DNA of 34,187 nt from an uncultured Gemmatimonadota bacterium. Its GTDB lineage: Bacteria > Gemmatimonadota > Gemmatimonadetes > Gemmatimonadales > Gemmatimonadaceae. How positions within the stretch are numbered: the stretch's first letter is position 1; every line of letters starts with the position of its first letter. Location: positions 1-34,187 of the forward strand of contig CAIUOO010000048.1 of the NCBI GenBank assembly GCA_903900795.1, given 5' to 3'. Positions 19,723-25,632 of the stretch are shown piece after piece. A program made the translations under genes and the position numbers. The notes under the pieces were generated by a model. That model had not been told where the DNA came from, searched no databases, and saw only the letters and a program-made list of their open reading frames with translations.

Positions 19723-20532
19723 ATGGATCGAAACGCGCCTTGCCCCTGCGGCTCCGAAAAGAAATTCAAGAAGTGTCACGGCGCCGCCGTGCCCCCCGAA
19801 GCGGCCGCGCTGCCCGCCGCCGCGCGCGCCGAATGGCTCCGTGGCGACGTGGTGCTGCAGCGCCAGAAGCGCGTGGGGCAGGAACTGCTCGACTGGGCGG
19901 AGAAGAAGCTGACCGCCGAGTGGATCGACAAGTCGCTCGACGCGTGGGGGATGAAGGAGGACGAGGACGTTGACGAAGGCGTCGCCGACCTGTTCACCAC
20001 CTGGTCGCTTTTCAACTACGAACCCACCGCACTCGGCAAGCCCGTCGCCGCCGCGTGGCTCGATGACGCCGCCGGCAAGCGGGCCGACGCCGACACGCGC
20101 GCGCTGGTGAGCGCGGCGATGCGCTCACCGCTCGGGCTGTGGGAGGTCGAAACCGTCGAAGCCGGCGTCGGCGCCACGATCACCGATCGACTCAGCAACA
20201 CCACCTGTTTCGTGCACGAGCCCGATCTCACGCATGACCTCGGCCCCAGCGAGTTCGTGCTGGCGTACGTCATCGAGGCCGACGGCGTGCGCGTGTTCTC
20301 TGGACTGCACGCCGACACGCTGGTGATTGTCGACGCGAAGGAGCTGCTGGCCGATATCTGTGCCGATGCCGGCGTCAGTGCGGCGCCGCTTCCCGCCGAG
20401 CTGCAGCGGGATCCCGCGTGGCAGGTGCGGCTCTCGCGGCGGTTTTCGGAGACGGCCGAGGCGAGTTACGGTGACGATGTGGGTGATGATGACGGTGAAG
20501 ACGCCGGGCCGATCTCCCGCGGCGTTACCTGA
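19723..20532 (+). CDS. SEC-C zinc-motif protein
   Basis: A 269-residue soluble protein starting with a SEC-C zinc motif: APCPCGSEKKFKKCHG, ligands C7, C9, C18 and H19. This motif is found at the SecA C-terminus and at the ends of many otherwise unrelated proteins, where it binds zinc. The remaining 250 residues are acidic (DEDEDVDEG near 85, GDDVGDDDGED near the end) and were not assigned to a family. The gene begins 9 bp after the previous stop and its last 8 bases overlap the end of the convergent BON-domain gene. Confidence 0.75.
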   Translation: MDRNAPCPCGSEKKFKKCHGAAVPPEAAALPAAARAEWLRGDVVLQRQKRVGQELLDWAEKKLTAEWIDKSLDAWGMKEDEDVDEGVADLFTTWSLFNYEPTALGKPVAAAWLDDAAGKRADADTRALVSAAMRSPLGLWEVETVEAGVGATITDRLSNTTCFVHEPDLTHDLGPSEFVLAYVIEADGVRVFSGLHADTLVIVDAKELLADICADAGVSAAPLPAELQRDPAWQVRLSRRFSETAEASYGDDVGDDDGEDAGPISRGVT

Positions 20533-20881
20533 CGATCAGATTGTTTACGACGGTGTAGTCCGGCGCCTTTGTTTTGGCGACGACTTCGGCACGGGCCTTC
20601 TGCGCTTCGCTCTTCACGCTGCTGTTCAGCGTGACGGTCTTCGAGTCCCTGTTGGTGTTCACATTGATGTCGCTGGCGTCCACCGTGGCATCCGCCATCA
20701 ACGCCATCTTCACGTCGGCGGTCTCGGCCGCTGCGTCCATCGATCCGCCTACGTTCGCCGCCGCGTCACTCGAGGCGTCGGCCGCGTTCTTGGTGTCTTC
20801 CTTGGCGCCATCAGCAGTGTTGCGGTACGCGGTGGCGATGGCCATCGTGCTGGCTATCAGCAGGTGGGTGATTCGTGACAT
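20525..20881 (-). CDS. BON-domain protein, probably exported
   Basis: A 118-residue protein with a short hydrophobic N-terminus (THLLIASTMAIATA), an Ala/Asp/Thr-rich linker, and a single BON-like domain (about 55-118): VKMALMADATVDASDINVNT, then SKTVTLNSSVKSEAQKARAE and a final VVNNLIV strand. BON domains occur in periplasmic stress proteins such as OsmY and are thought to bind membranes. A GGAG sequence a few bases before the ATG supports the start. It overlaps the SEC-C gene tail-to-tail by 8 bp. Confidence 0.8.
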   Translation of the reverse strand: MSRITHLLIASTMAIATAYRNTADGAKEDTKNAADASSDAAANVGGSMDAAAETADVKMALMADATVDASDINVNTNRDSKTVTLNSSVKSEAQKARAEVVAKTKAPDYTVVNNLIVR

Positions 20882-21108
20882 TATTGACTCCGGTTCGCTG
20901 AAGGATCGAATACATTCGTGGCCTCAGCGATTCCTTGTGCAACAGCCGTGCCGACGCATCGCCCATGGTGCAATCGGTGCCGGGAAGGAGCGCCACAACG
21001 AGCCGGGTTCGCTACACGCCACCGAGCGCGAGTATCCCGAGCGCGAGTAAGTTGAACGAGCACAGTGGCGTGTCTCTTTCCGCCGTCCTCCCCCGCTACC
21101 CTGCCGCC

Positions 21109-22293
21109 ATGCTCATCGACTCGCATCATACGGACGACTCCGTCACCCTTCGTCTGTCGGGGCGTCTGGACGGCTCGACGGCGCCGCTTTTTGCACAGGC
21201 GCTGGCACAGGCGCTGGAGTCGGCGCTGCAACGGGGCGGCATGACAACGCTGGTGCTCGACCTTGACGCCTGCACGTACGTATCGAGCGCTGGACTTCGG
21301 GAAGTGCTGCGGGCGCAGAAGCTGCTTGCCGAGCGCCAGGGCCGCGTGCAGGTCACCAACGTGAGCCGCGACGTGCTGCACGTGCTCGAGCTCACCGGCC
21401 TCGCGAGCATGTTGACGGTGGTGCCCAAGGTGCGGGAGATCAGCATTGACGGGCGTGAGCTGATGTCGGCGGGTGTGTGCGGGGAGTGCTATCGGTTGGA
21501 CAGCGAGACCATCGTCAAGCTGTATCACGAGGGCGTGGCTCCCGAGATCGCCGCGCAGGAGAAGGCGTTTGCCAAGGCGGCCTTCGTGTTGGGGGTGCCA
21601 ACGGCCATCTCGTACGACGTCGTCTCGTGCGGCACGCGCACCGGCATCGTGTACGAAATGCTCGACGCGCAGCTGTTCAGCACGGTCATTCGGAATGATC
21701 TGGACAACATCGACCGCCATGCGGCAACGCTGGCGCAGGTCGCCAAAACCATCCACGCCACGCCGGCGGATCCGGCCGTGTTCCCCGATCTCAAGGCGCG
21801 ATTCCGCGGCTACTTCGACGCCATGGATTTCTTCTTGTCCGCCGAGGAGATTGGGTTTCTGCACGAGCGGCTGGCTGATGTTCCCGACGCCGATACCTGC
21901 GTGCACTTCGACATCCACTCCAGCAATATCATGATCCGCGACGGCGAGCCGGTCATCATTGACATGGGTGACTTCTCGCGCGGCAGCTATCTGTTCGATG
22001 TCGGCCTGCTGTGTACGATCTACGGCGTTCCCGAGCTGGGGATCAGCGAACTGGCCACCAAGATTCCCGCCGACGCGGGCGTTGCCCTCTGGGAGCGCTT
22101 TTTGGCGCATTACTTCGCCGACAAGCCGGCCCACGAGTTGGCGTACTTCAATCGCAACCGCGATTTCTTTGCGTCGCTGCGCCTGATTTACACCATCACG
22201 TTCCTGCCGAAAATGCGGGACGCGTGCGTGGCGATGATCCAAGACACGCTCATGCCGCGCATGCGGGCGGCGGCGCTGCTCGCGCCCTCCTGA
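21109..22293 (+). CDS. STAS domain fused to an aminoglycoside-phosphotransferase-like kinase domain
   Basis: A 394-residue two-domain protein. Residues 1-105 form a STAS domain of the anti-sigma-factor-antagonist type, with LVLDLDACTYVSSAGLREVL; Ser59/Ser60 lie where the phosphorylated serine of SpoIIAA-type proteins sits. Residues about 115-390 form a kinase-fold phosphotransferase: a putative nucleotide-binding strand with YRLDSETIVKLYHEG, the catalytic-loop HFDIHSSN (266-273, H-x-D-x(4)-N) and the metal-binding IDMGD (285). This half resembles the TIGR02172-type phosphotransferase family. ATG at 21109 is chosen because it directly precedes the STAS strand; upstream codons lack coding character. 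The natural substrate is unknown; autophosphorylation of the linked STAS serine is an inference. The cyclase gene follows 22 bp later. Confidence 0.82.
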   Translation: MLIDSHHTDDSVTLRLSGRLDGSTAPLFAQALAQALESALQRGGMTTLVLDLDACTYVSSAGLREVLRAQKLLAERQGRVQVTNVSRDVLHVLELTGLASMLTVVPKVREISIDGRELMSAGVCGECYRLDSETIVKLYHEGVAPEIAAQEKAFAKAAFVLGVPTAISYDVVSCGTRTGIVYEMLDAQLFSTVIRNDLDNIDRHAATLAQVAKTIHATPADPAVFPDLKARFRGYFDAMDFFLSAEEIGFLHERLADVPDADTCVHFDIHSSNIMIRDGEPVIIDMGDFSRGSYLFDVGLLCTIYGVPELGISELATKIPADAGVALWERFLAHYFADKPAHELAYFNRNRDFFASLRLIYTITFLPKMRDACVAMIQDTLMPRMRAAALLAPS

Positions 22294-22315
22294 TCACACC
22301 GGTTCGCCTTGTCTC

Positions 22316-23071
22316 ATGCCCATCTTTGATCTCAGTGTCCCCATCGAGGACACGCCCAGCGAGCCTCTCCCCCTGACGGTCACGCATCAGACGCATGGCG
22401 AGTCGGCGCCGGCCATGGCGGCCATGCTCGGTGCGACGGTTGACGATCTCCCCGACAGGCAGGGGTGGGCCAACGACTTCGTGAGCATGAGCTCGCACAA
22501 CGGCACGCATGTCGACGCGCCGTTTCACTACTTCCCCACCTGCGGTGGCGTGCCAGCGCGCACCATTGACCAGATGCCGTTGGAGTGGTTTTACGGCGAC
22601 GGCGTGGTGCTGGACTGTTCGGCCCTGCCGCGCGGTGCGTCGATCGGCGTGGCCGATCTCGAAGCGGCGCTGGCGCGTATCGGATACGCGCTCAAGCCGC
22701 ACGACATCGTATTGATTCGCACCGACGCCGACCGGTACTGGGGGAGCGCCGAGTACTTCGAAGCGGGGGCTGGTGTGTCGGCGGCGGCCACGCGCTGGCT
22801 GATCGGGCAGGGCATCCGCGTGATGGGGATCGACGCGTGGGGATGGGACCGGCCGTTCTGGGCCACGCGCGAGGAATTCGCCCGCACGGGTGAGGCCGCG
22901 TGTCTCTGGGAGGCCCACCGGGTCGGGATGGACCTCGAGTACTGTCACATCGAGAAGCTGGCCAATTTGCGCGCGCTGCCGGCGCCGTTCGGCTTCACGG
23001 TGGCCTGCTTCCCGGTCAAACTCACCCGCGGCAGCGCGGGGTGGAGTCGCGTGGTCGCGATCTTCCCGTAA
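22316..23071 (+). CDS. Putative metal-dependent cyclase/hydrolase (kynurenine formamidase-like)
   Basis: A 251-residue protein of the cyclase family that includes bacterial kynurenine formamidases and isatin hydrolases. The signature SSHNGTHVDAPFHYFP (H-x-G-T-H-x-D-x-P-x-H) supplies the metal ligands. Other conserved parts are the N-terminal FDLSVPI, IVLIRTDADRYWG and a late AWGWDRPF segment. Family members hydrolyse amide or lactam bonds of small aromatic compounds; the substrate here cannot be read from sequence. It lies 22 bp after the STAS-phosphotransferase gene and probably shares its transcript. Its 3' third is repeated at 24436-24663. It converges on the first double-glycine-leader peptide gene. 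Confidence 0.88.
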   Translation: MPIFDLSVPIEDTPSEPLPLTVTHQTHGESAPAMAAMLGATVDDLPDRQGWANDFVSMSSHNGTHVDAPFHYFPTCGGVPARTIDQMPLEWFYGDGVVLDCSALPRGASIGVADLEAALARIGYALKPHDIVLIRTDADRYWGSAEYFEAGAGVSAAATRWLIGQGIRVMGIDAWGWDRPFWATREEFARTGEAACLWEAHRVGMDLEYCHIEKLANLRALPAPFGFTVACFPVKLTRGSAGWSRVVAIFP

Positions 23072-23104
23072 CGGCGGCGGGTGTGGCGGGCGGGAGGCCG
23101 CCGT
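23071..23104. terminator. Hairpin between convergent cyclase and peptide genes
   Basis: An 8-bp perfect GC stem, ACGGCGGC (23071-23078) with GCCGCCGT (23097-23104), brackets an 18-base G-rich loop directly at the cyclase stop and 25 bp from the peptide stop. There is no T-run. A shorter relic of the same hairpin follows the cyclase fragment in copy 2. Bidirectional terminator function is inferred. Confidence 0.4.
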
Positions 23105-23128
23105 GCCGGTGGGGCGCAATCCGCCTGC

Positions 23129-23305
23129 CTAAGCGGGCGCGTGATCCGGGAATTGGGAGTAGTGTGCCGGTAGATCCGTGAACTCTCCACCGCAACTTGG
23201 GCATGTCGGAGCTTTGGCATTCCCGCCCACGATCCCGTCCATTTCGTCGTCGCGCAGTGGCTTCTCGGCCTCGTCCACCGTGGGGGTGTTGTCGTGCTCG
23301 GTCAT
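23129..23305 (-). CDS. Double-glycine-leader small peptide A (RiPP/bacteriocin-like precursor)
   Basis: A 58-residue peptide. Residues 1-28 form an acidic leader ending PLRDDEMDGIVGG, the layout of leaders cut after GG by C39 peptidase-type exporters and seen in many RiPP and class II bacteriocin precursors. The remaining 30 residues hold a CPSCGG motif (C35, C38), H48 and H55, spaced C-x2-C-x9-H-x6-H. The paralogue at 24730-24936 shares the leader and the C-x2-C-x9-H spacing while the rest differs. The core could be a modification target or a small metal-binding unit. ATG at 23305 is chosen because the similarity to the paralogue starts there. No modification or export gene was seen nearby. 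It is too conserved between copies to be a chance frame. Confidence 0.72.
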   Translation of the reverse strand: MTEHDNTPTVDEAEKPLRDDEMDGIVGGNAKAPTCPSCGGEFTDLPAHYSQFPDHAPA

Positions 23306-23667
23306 GGGTCTCGCTCGGTAGAAGAGTGATGTCCAGCGGGAGTTGTCGTGTCGGCGTGCCGGTGCGTCTTCTGCACTTCCCAAAGCGTATCGCGACGTGC
23401 CGTGCTTCGGTAAGGGGACGTCCGCCGCCCCCGCCGCACGCCACTCGTACGTCATCACCGCGTCAGCCGCACCCCGACCACCACCACCCCGACCACCACC
23501 ACCCGATCCCCCCGCGACGGACCGGTGGCCGAAGCGGGGCCAGTAATAGTGGCGTCCACGGCAGGGCCTTCCCAAACGATGCCGCCGGCGAGCGGAGCGA
23601 TCCTTGGCCGCTCACCGTGAAGCCGTCGCCAGCAGCAACGCGAGGTTAGCTGGCGCCGCGGGGCGTG
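23306..23667. other. Gene-free 362-bp stretch upstream of peptide A
   Basis: No convincing gene. The half nearest peptide A belongs to the repeated cassette and should hold the peptide promoter; a weak TTACCG/TACGCT pair 18 bases apart is visible on the minus strand but is not convincing. Further along, two direct copies of CCCGACCACCACCA (within about 23475-23503) give the minus strand runs of GGTGG. The rest, up to the antitoxin stop codon, shows nothing recognisable. Confidence 0.5.
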
Positions 23668-23904
23668 CTACCGCTCATCTCCGGCCACGGGCGCACGATC
23701 CTTCACCTTCTTCAGCACGCGCCGGAGCGCCGTCTTCGAACCGCGCGCGGCGCGCGCCTCCAGATACTCGCTGGTCAACAGCGCGGACATCTTCTCGGCG
23801 AGCGAGGTCGCGATCAGTTGGTTGATCGAAATGCCCTCCTGCTCGGCGAGGGCGCGCGCCTGCGCGTGCAGAGACTCGGACAAGCGGAGACTGATCGTGC
23901 TCAT
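23668..23904 (-). CDS. Ribbon-helix-helix (HicB/CopG-like) antitoxin of a PIN toxin
   Basis: A 78-residue protein. The N-terminus STISLRLSESLHAQARALAE followed by EGISINQLIATSLAEKM is a ribbon-helix-helix DNA-binding fold like those in HicB and CopG-type antitoxins. A basic tail (ALRRVLKKVKDR) follows, probably the part that contacts the toxin. The ATG at 23904 overlaps the PIN gene stop by four bases (ATGA) and is preceded by a strong AGGAGG ribosome site, so translation of the antitoxin can be high. It likely represses its own operon at the palindrome by the PIN start codon. Confidence 0.85.
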   Translation of the reverse strand: MSTISLRLSESLHAQARALAEQEGISINQLIATSLAEKMSALLTSEYLEARAARGSKTALRRVLKKVKDRAPVAGDER

Positions 23905-24329
23905 GCGTCCTCCTGAAGGCGGGCCAGAAATTGGCCGGGGGTGAGCGTCTGGATGCCGAACTGCTCGACACCCGTGAAATCGCGCGTGTTGAACGTGACG
24001 ATGAACGGGCACTGCGCCTCGACCGCCACTTCGAGCACCATGTCATCGTTCGCGTCGCGCAGGAACGGACGCCAGAGATAGAAGATCTTCCGATGATGCG
24101 CCTGCGCACACACGAAATCGATCACCGCATCGACGTCGGCGTGCGTCAGGCCAAGCTCCCGCGCCTGGCGTCGGGCGACGGCTTCGTACTCCAGCACGAG
24201 CGGCACGGAGATACTGATCTCGAACGCGTCCTCGGCCAGCAGTTCTAGCAACGCGAACGTCGCGCCTCGCCGCGAGCGAAGACCGGCGATCAGGACGTTC
24301 GTGTCGAGGATGACGTGTGGCTTCGCCAT
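23901..24329 (-). CDS. PIN-domain toxin (COG1569-type ribonuclease)
   Basis: A 142-residue PIN-domain protein, probably an RNA-cleaving toxin. Acidic active-site candidates are D9 in VILDTNVLIAG, E47/E49 in LVLEYEA, D92-D96 in RDANDDMVLEVA, and D117 in FNTRDF. The layout matches the putative toxin family with a downstream ribbon-helix-helix partner. Start at 24329 is chosen because the DTNV strand must be near the N-terminus; the longer frame to 24542 is antisense to the cyclase fragment. No ribosome site precedes the ATG, whereas a 20-bp palindrome abuts it, so initiation may be on a very short leader. The pair sits between two copies of a repeated cassette, suggesting it arrived as a unit. 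Confidence 0.87.
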   Translation of the reverse strand: MAKPHVILDTNVLIAGLRSRRGATFALLELLAEDAFEISISVPLVLEYEAVARRQARELGLTHADVDAVIDFVCAQAHHRKIFYLWRPFLRDANDDMVLEVAVEAQCPFIVTFNTRDFTGVEQFGIQTLTPGQFLARLQEDA

Positions 24330-24368
24330 GGTATCATATACGATACCACATAGCTTTCCGATCGGCAA
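24329..24368 (-). promoter_or_regulatory. Operator palindrome and possible promoter of the PIN/RHH operon
   Basis: A perfect inverted repeat, TGGTATC (24329-24335) and GATACCA (24342-24348), touches the PIN start codon. On the minus strand TTGCCG (24363-24368) and TATCGT (24340-24345) are 17 bases apart and could be -35 and -10 elements, in which case the palindrome covers the -10 and start site. This is the usual arrangement for self-repression by a ribbon-helix-helix antitoxin. The palindrome is seen directly; the promoter is a weak match. Confidence 0.55.
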
Positions 24369-24435
24369 CGCGGGCGACGCGCCTCGGCGGTCCGCGGGCC
24401 TCGCCCGGGTTACCTCCGGCGCGTCAGCCAGTGAA

Positions 24436-24663
24436 GCGGCGGCCACGCGCTGGCTGATCGGGCAGGGCATCCGCGTGATGGGGGCCGACGCGTGGGGATG
24501 GGACCGGCCGTTCTGGGCCACGCGAGAGGAATTCGCCCGCACGGGCGAGGCCGCGTGTCTCTGGGAGGCCCACCGGGTCGGGATGGACCTCGAGTATTGT
24601 CACATCGAGAAGCTGGCCAACTTGCGCGCGGGGTGGAGCCGTGTGGTCGCGATCTTCCCGTAA
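24436..24663 (+). pseudogene. Truncated second copy of the cyclase 3' end
   Basis: This 228-bp stretch repeats the last third of the cyclase gene (22781-23071) at very high identity, including the stop codon. The first two thirds, with the HGTH-x-D metal site, are missing, so it cannot be an active enzyme. It lacks 63 bases of copy 1 (an in-frame loss of 21 codons, from LPAPFGF to RGSA), with GCGCG at both joints. Most of the few substitutions are silent. The upstream end meets the promoter side of the toxin-antitoxin module. An open frame from 24301 reads through but starts in the PIN operator and has no gene-like N-terminus. Confidence 0.8.
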
Positions 24664-24729
24664 CGGCGGCGGGTGTGGAGGGCCGTGCCGGGAAGAGCGG
24701 TACGCCGTGCCAGCCGCAGACCCTACTTC

Positions 24730-24936
24730 TTACGGCACCTTTGCGGAGTACCTTTGCGGTCCCTTCAGGTTATTACTGCCGAGTGGACAGCTGTCCGTGT
24801 GGTCTGCAGAATCTCCGAGGACGGCATTGCAGAAGCCGCAACGTTCTTCAATTCCCCCCGCGATCGCGTCAAGTTCGTCGTCGCTCAGCGGCCCCTCGGC
24901 CTGGTCCGCTGTCGGTGCGTCGTCGTGCTCGGTCAT
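24730..24936 (-). CDS. Double-glycine-leader small peptide B (RiPP/bacteriocin-like precursor)
   Basis: A 68-residue paralogue of peptide A. The 28-residue leader starts MTEHD and ends PLSDDELDAIAGG, a near-textbook double-glycine leader. The 40-residue core has C33, C36, H46 and C50 (C-x2-C-x9-H-x3-C), then a Cys-free basic tail ending QRYSAKVP. Leader and C-x2-C-x9-H spacing match peptide A although most other core residues differ, which argues for selection on both parts. It faces the cyclase fragment exactly as peptide A faces the intact cyclase. Possible roles are a modified secreted peptide, a signalling peptide or a metal-binding peptide; none is proven. Confidence 0.75.
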   Translation of the reverse strand: MTEHDDAPTADQAEGPLSDDELDAIAGGIEERCGFCNAVLGDSADHTDSCPLGSNNLKGPQRYSAKVP

Positions 24937-25222
24937 GCATCTCGCTTGGTAGAAAGGATGTGTTCAGCGGGACGCCGCGGACTACGCTACCGGAGCGGCT
25001 CCCGAACACCGCGGCAACGTCGCACGTGAGCGCCGTCATGGTAAGAGCGGAACGCCGCACGCCTCATCGGCGTCATCCGTCCTCCGACCATCAGCAGGAT
25101 GCGTTCCGGTGGTCCCCGGGTGGCCGATCCCGCGCACCCTGTTAGGCCGCGGCCCGTCACATTACCGTTCCCCTTTCTCAACGGTAACGTCGCCGCCTCT
25201 CGTCCCCTCCTTCGTGACCCAC

Positions 25223-25564
25223 GTGTTAACTTTCACCCAACGGCGGCAAGACGGCGTCGGCATCATGGCCGTGGCGGGACGCGTTGATCCCACCACTGTA
25301 GCGGAGTTCGAAGCCGGCCTCCAGGCGCTGCTGCCCGACGTCGGCTACAAAGTGGTGCTCGATCTGACCAACGTGGCGTTCGTGAGTAGCCTCGGCCTGC
25401 GTGTGCTCATGACGACGCTCGTCCTCGTGCGCGCCAAGCAGGGGGCGCTCGTGATCTGTGGACTCAACGACGACCTCACCACGCTGTTCCGCATGTCGGG
25501 ATTCCTGGGATTGTTCGACGTGACCGCCACCGAAGCCGACGCGCTCGCGACCCTCGCCGGCTAA
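25223..25564 (+). CDS. Single-domain STAS protein (anti-sigma-factor-antagonist type)
   Basis: A 113-residue protein that is a complete STAS domain: GVGIMAVAGRVDPTTVAEFE, VVLDLTNVAFVSSLGLRVLM (Ser55/Ser56 at the usual phospho-serine site) and a C-terminal FRMSGFLGLFDVTATEADAL helix-strand. In partner-switching systems such proteins bind an anti-sigma kinase when unphosphorylated. No RsbW-type kinase or SpoIIE-type phosphatase gene is adjacent. A GTG at 25223 is chosen as start because it places the first STAS strand at the N-terminus as in the family; GTG at 25214 is an alternative. It lies 68 bp before a larger STAS fusion gene, so the two are probably co-transcribed. Confidence 0.8.
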   Translation: MLTFTQRRQDGVGIMAVAGRVDPTTVAEFEAGLQALLPDVGYKVVLDLTNVAFVSSLGLRVLMTTLVLVRAKQGALVICGLNDDLTTLFRMSGFLGLFDVTATEADALATLAG

Positions 25565-25632
25565 GCCACAGCGCGTGCGCCATCCATTGCGTCGCCGCCC
25601 TGCGCGATGCTCACCCCTGCACTTCGTTCATC

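Larger units (their letters stand above)
22781..23456. repeat. Cassette copy 1: cyclase 3' end plus peptide gene and its upstream region
   Basis: This stretch matches 24436-25077 in order: the cyclase tail, a convergent small peptide gene, its CTACC-x-AGCGAGA leader just before the start codon, then blocks GGTAAG (23409-23414) and CGCCGCACGCC (23432-23442). GGTAAG lies exactly 104 bp from the first base of the peptide start codon in both copies. The similarity is very high in the cyclase part and patchy outside it. The outer limit is approximate. Confidence 0.75.
24436..25077. repeat. Cassette copy 2: cyclase fragment plus peptide gene and its upstream region
   Basis: Partner of 22781-23456, in the same orientation. 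Shared elements in order are the cyclase tail, the convergent peptide gene, the CTACC-x-AGCGAGA leader, GGTAAG (25040-25045) and CGCCGCACGCC (25053-25063), ending near a common CGTCATC. The peptide cores and the spacer between the last two blocks differ in length, so the copies are not recent exact duplicates. Confidence 0.75.

Noticed and set aside
20884-20916. TTGACT with a distant TACATT as a promoter for the STAS-phosphotransferase gene
   Set aside because: The spacing and -10 match are poor and it lies about 200 bp upstream; not enough support to annotate.
23470-23505. Direct repeats of CCCGACCACCACCA suggesting a short repeat array
   Set aside because: Only two copies with no spacers; not a CRISPR array. 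At most a local tandem duplication giving a G-rich minus strand.
23901-24542. A longer PIN protein starting at 24542
   Set aside because: The extra 71 residues are antisense to the cyclase fragment; the DTN motif would be misplaced. ATG at 24329 is correct for the family.
24301-24663. An open 120-residue frame on the plus strand covering the cyclase fragment
   Set aside because: Its N-terminal third is antisense to the start of the PIN gene and its operator, and it lacks the metal-binding half of the cyclase. It is better read as a pseudogene fragment.
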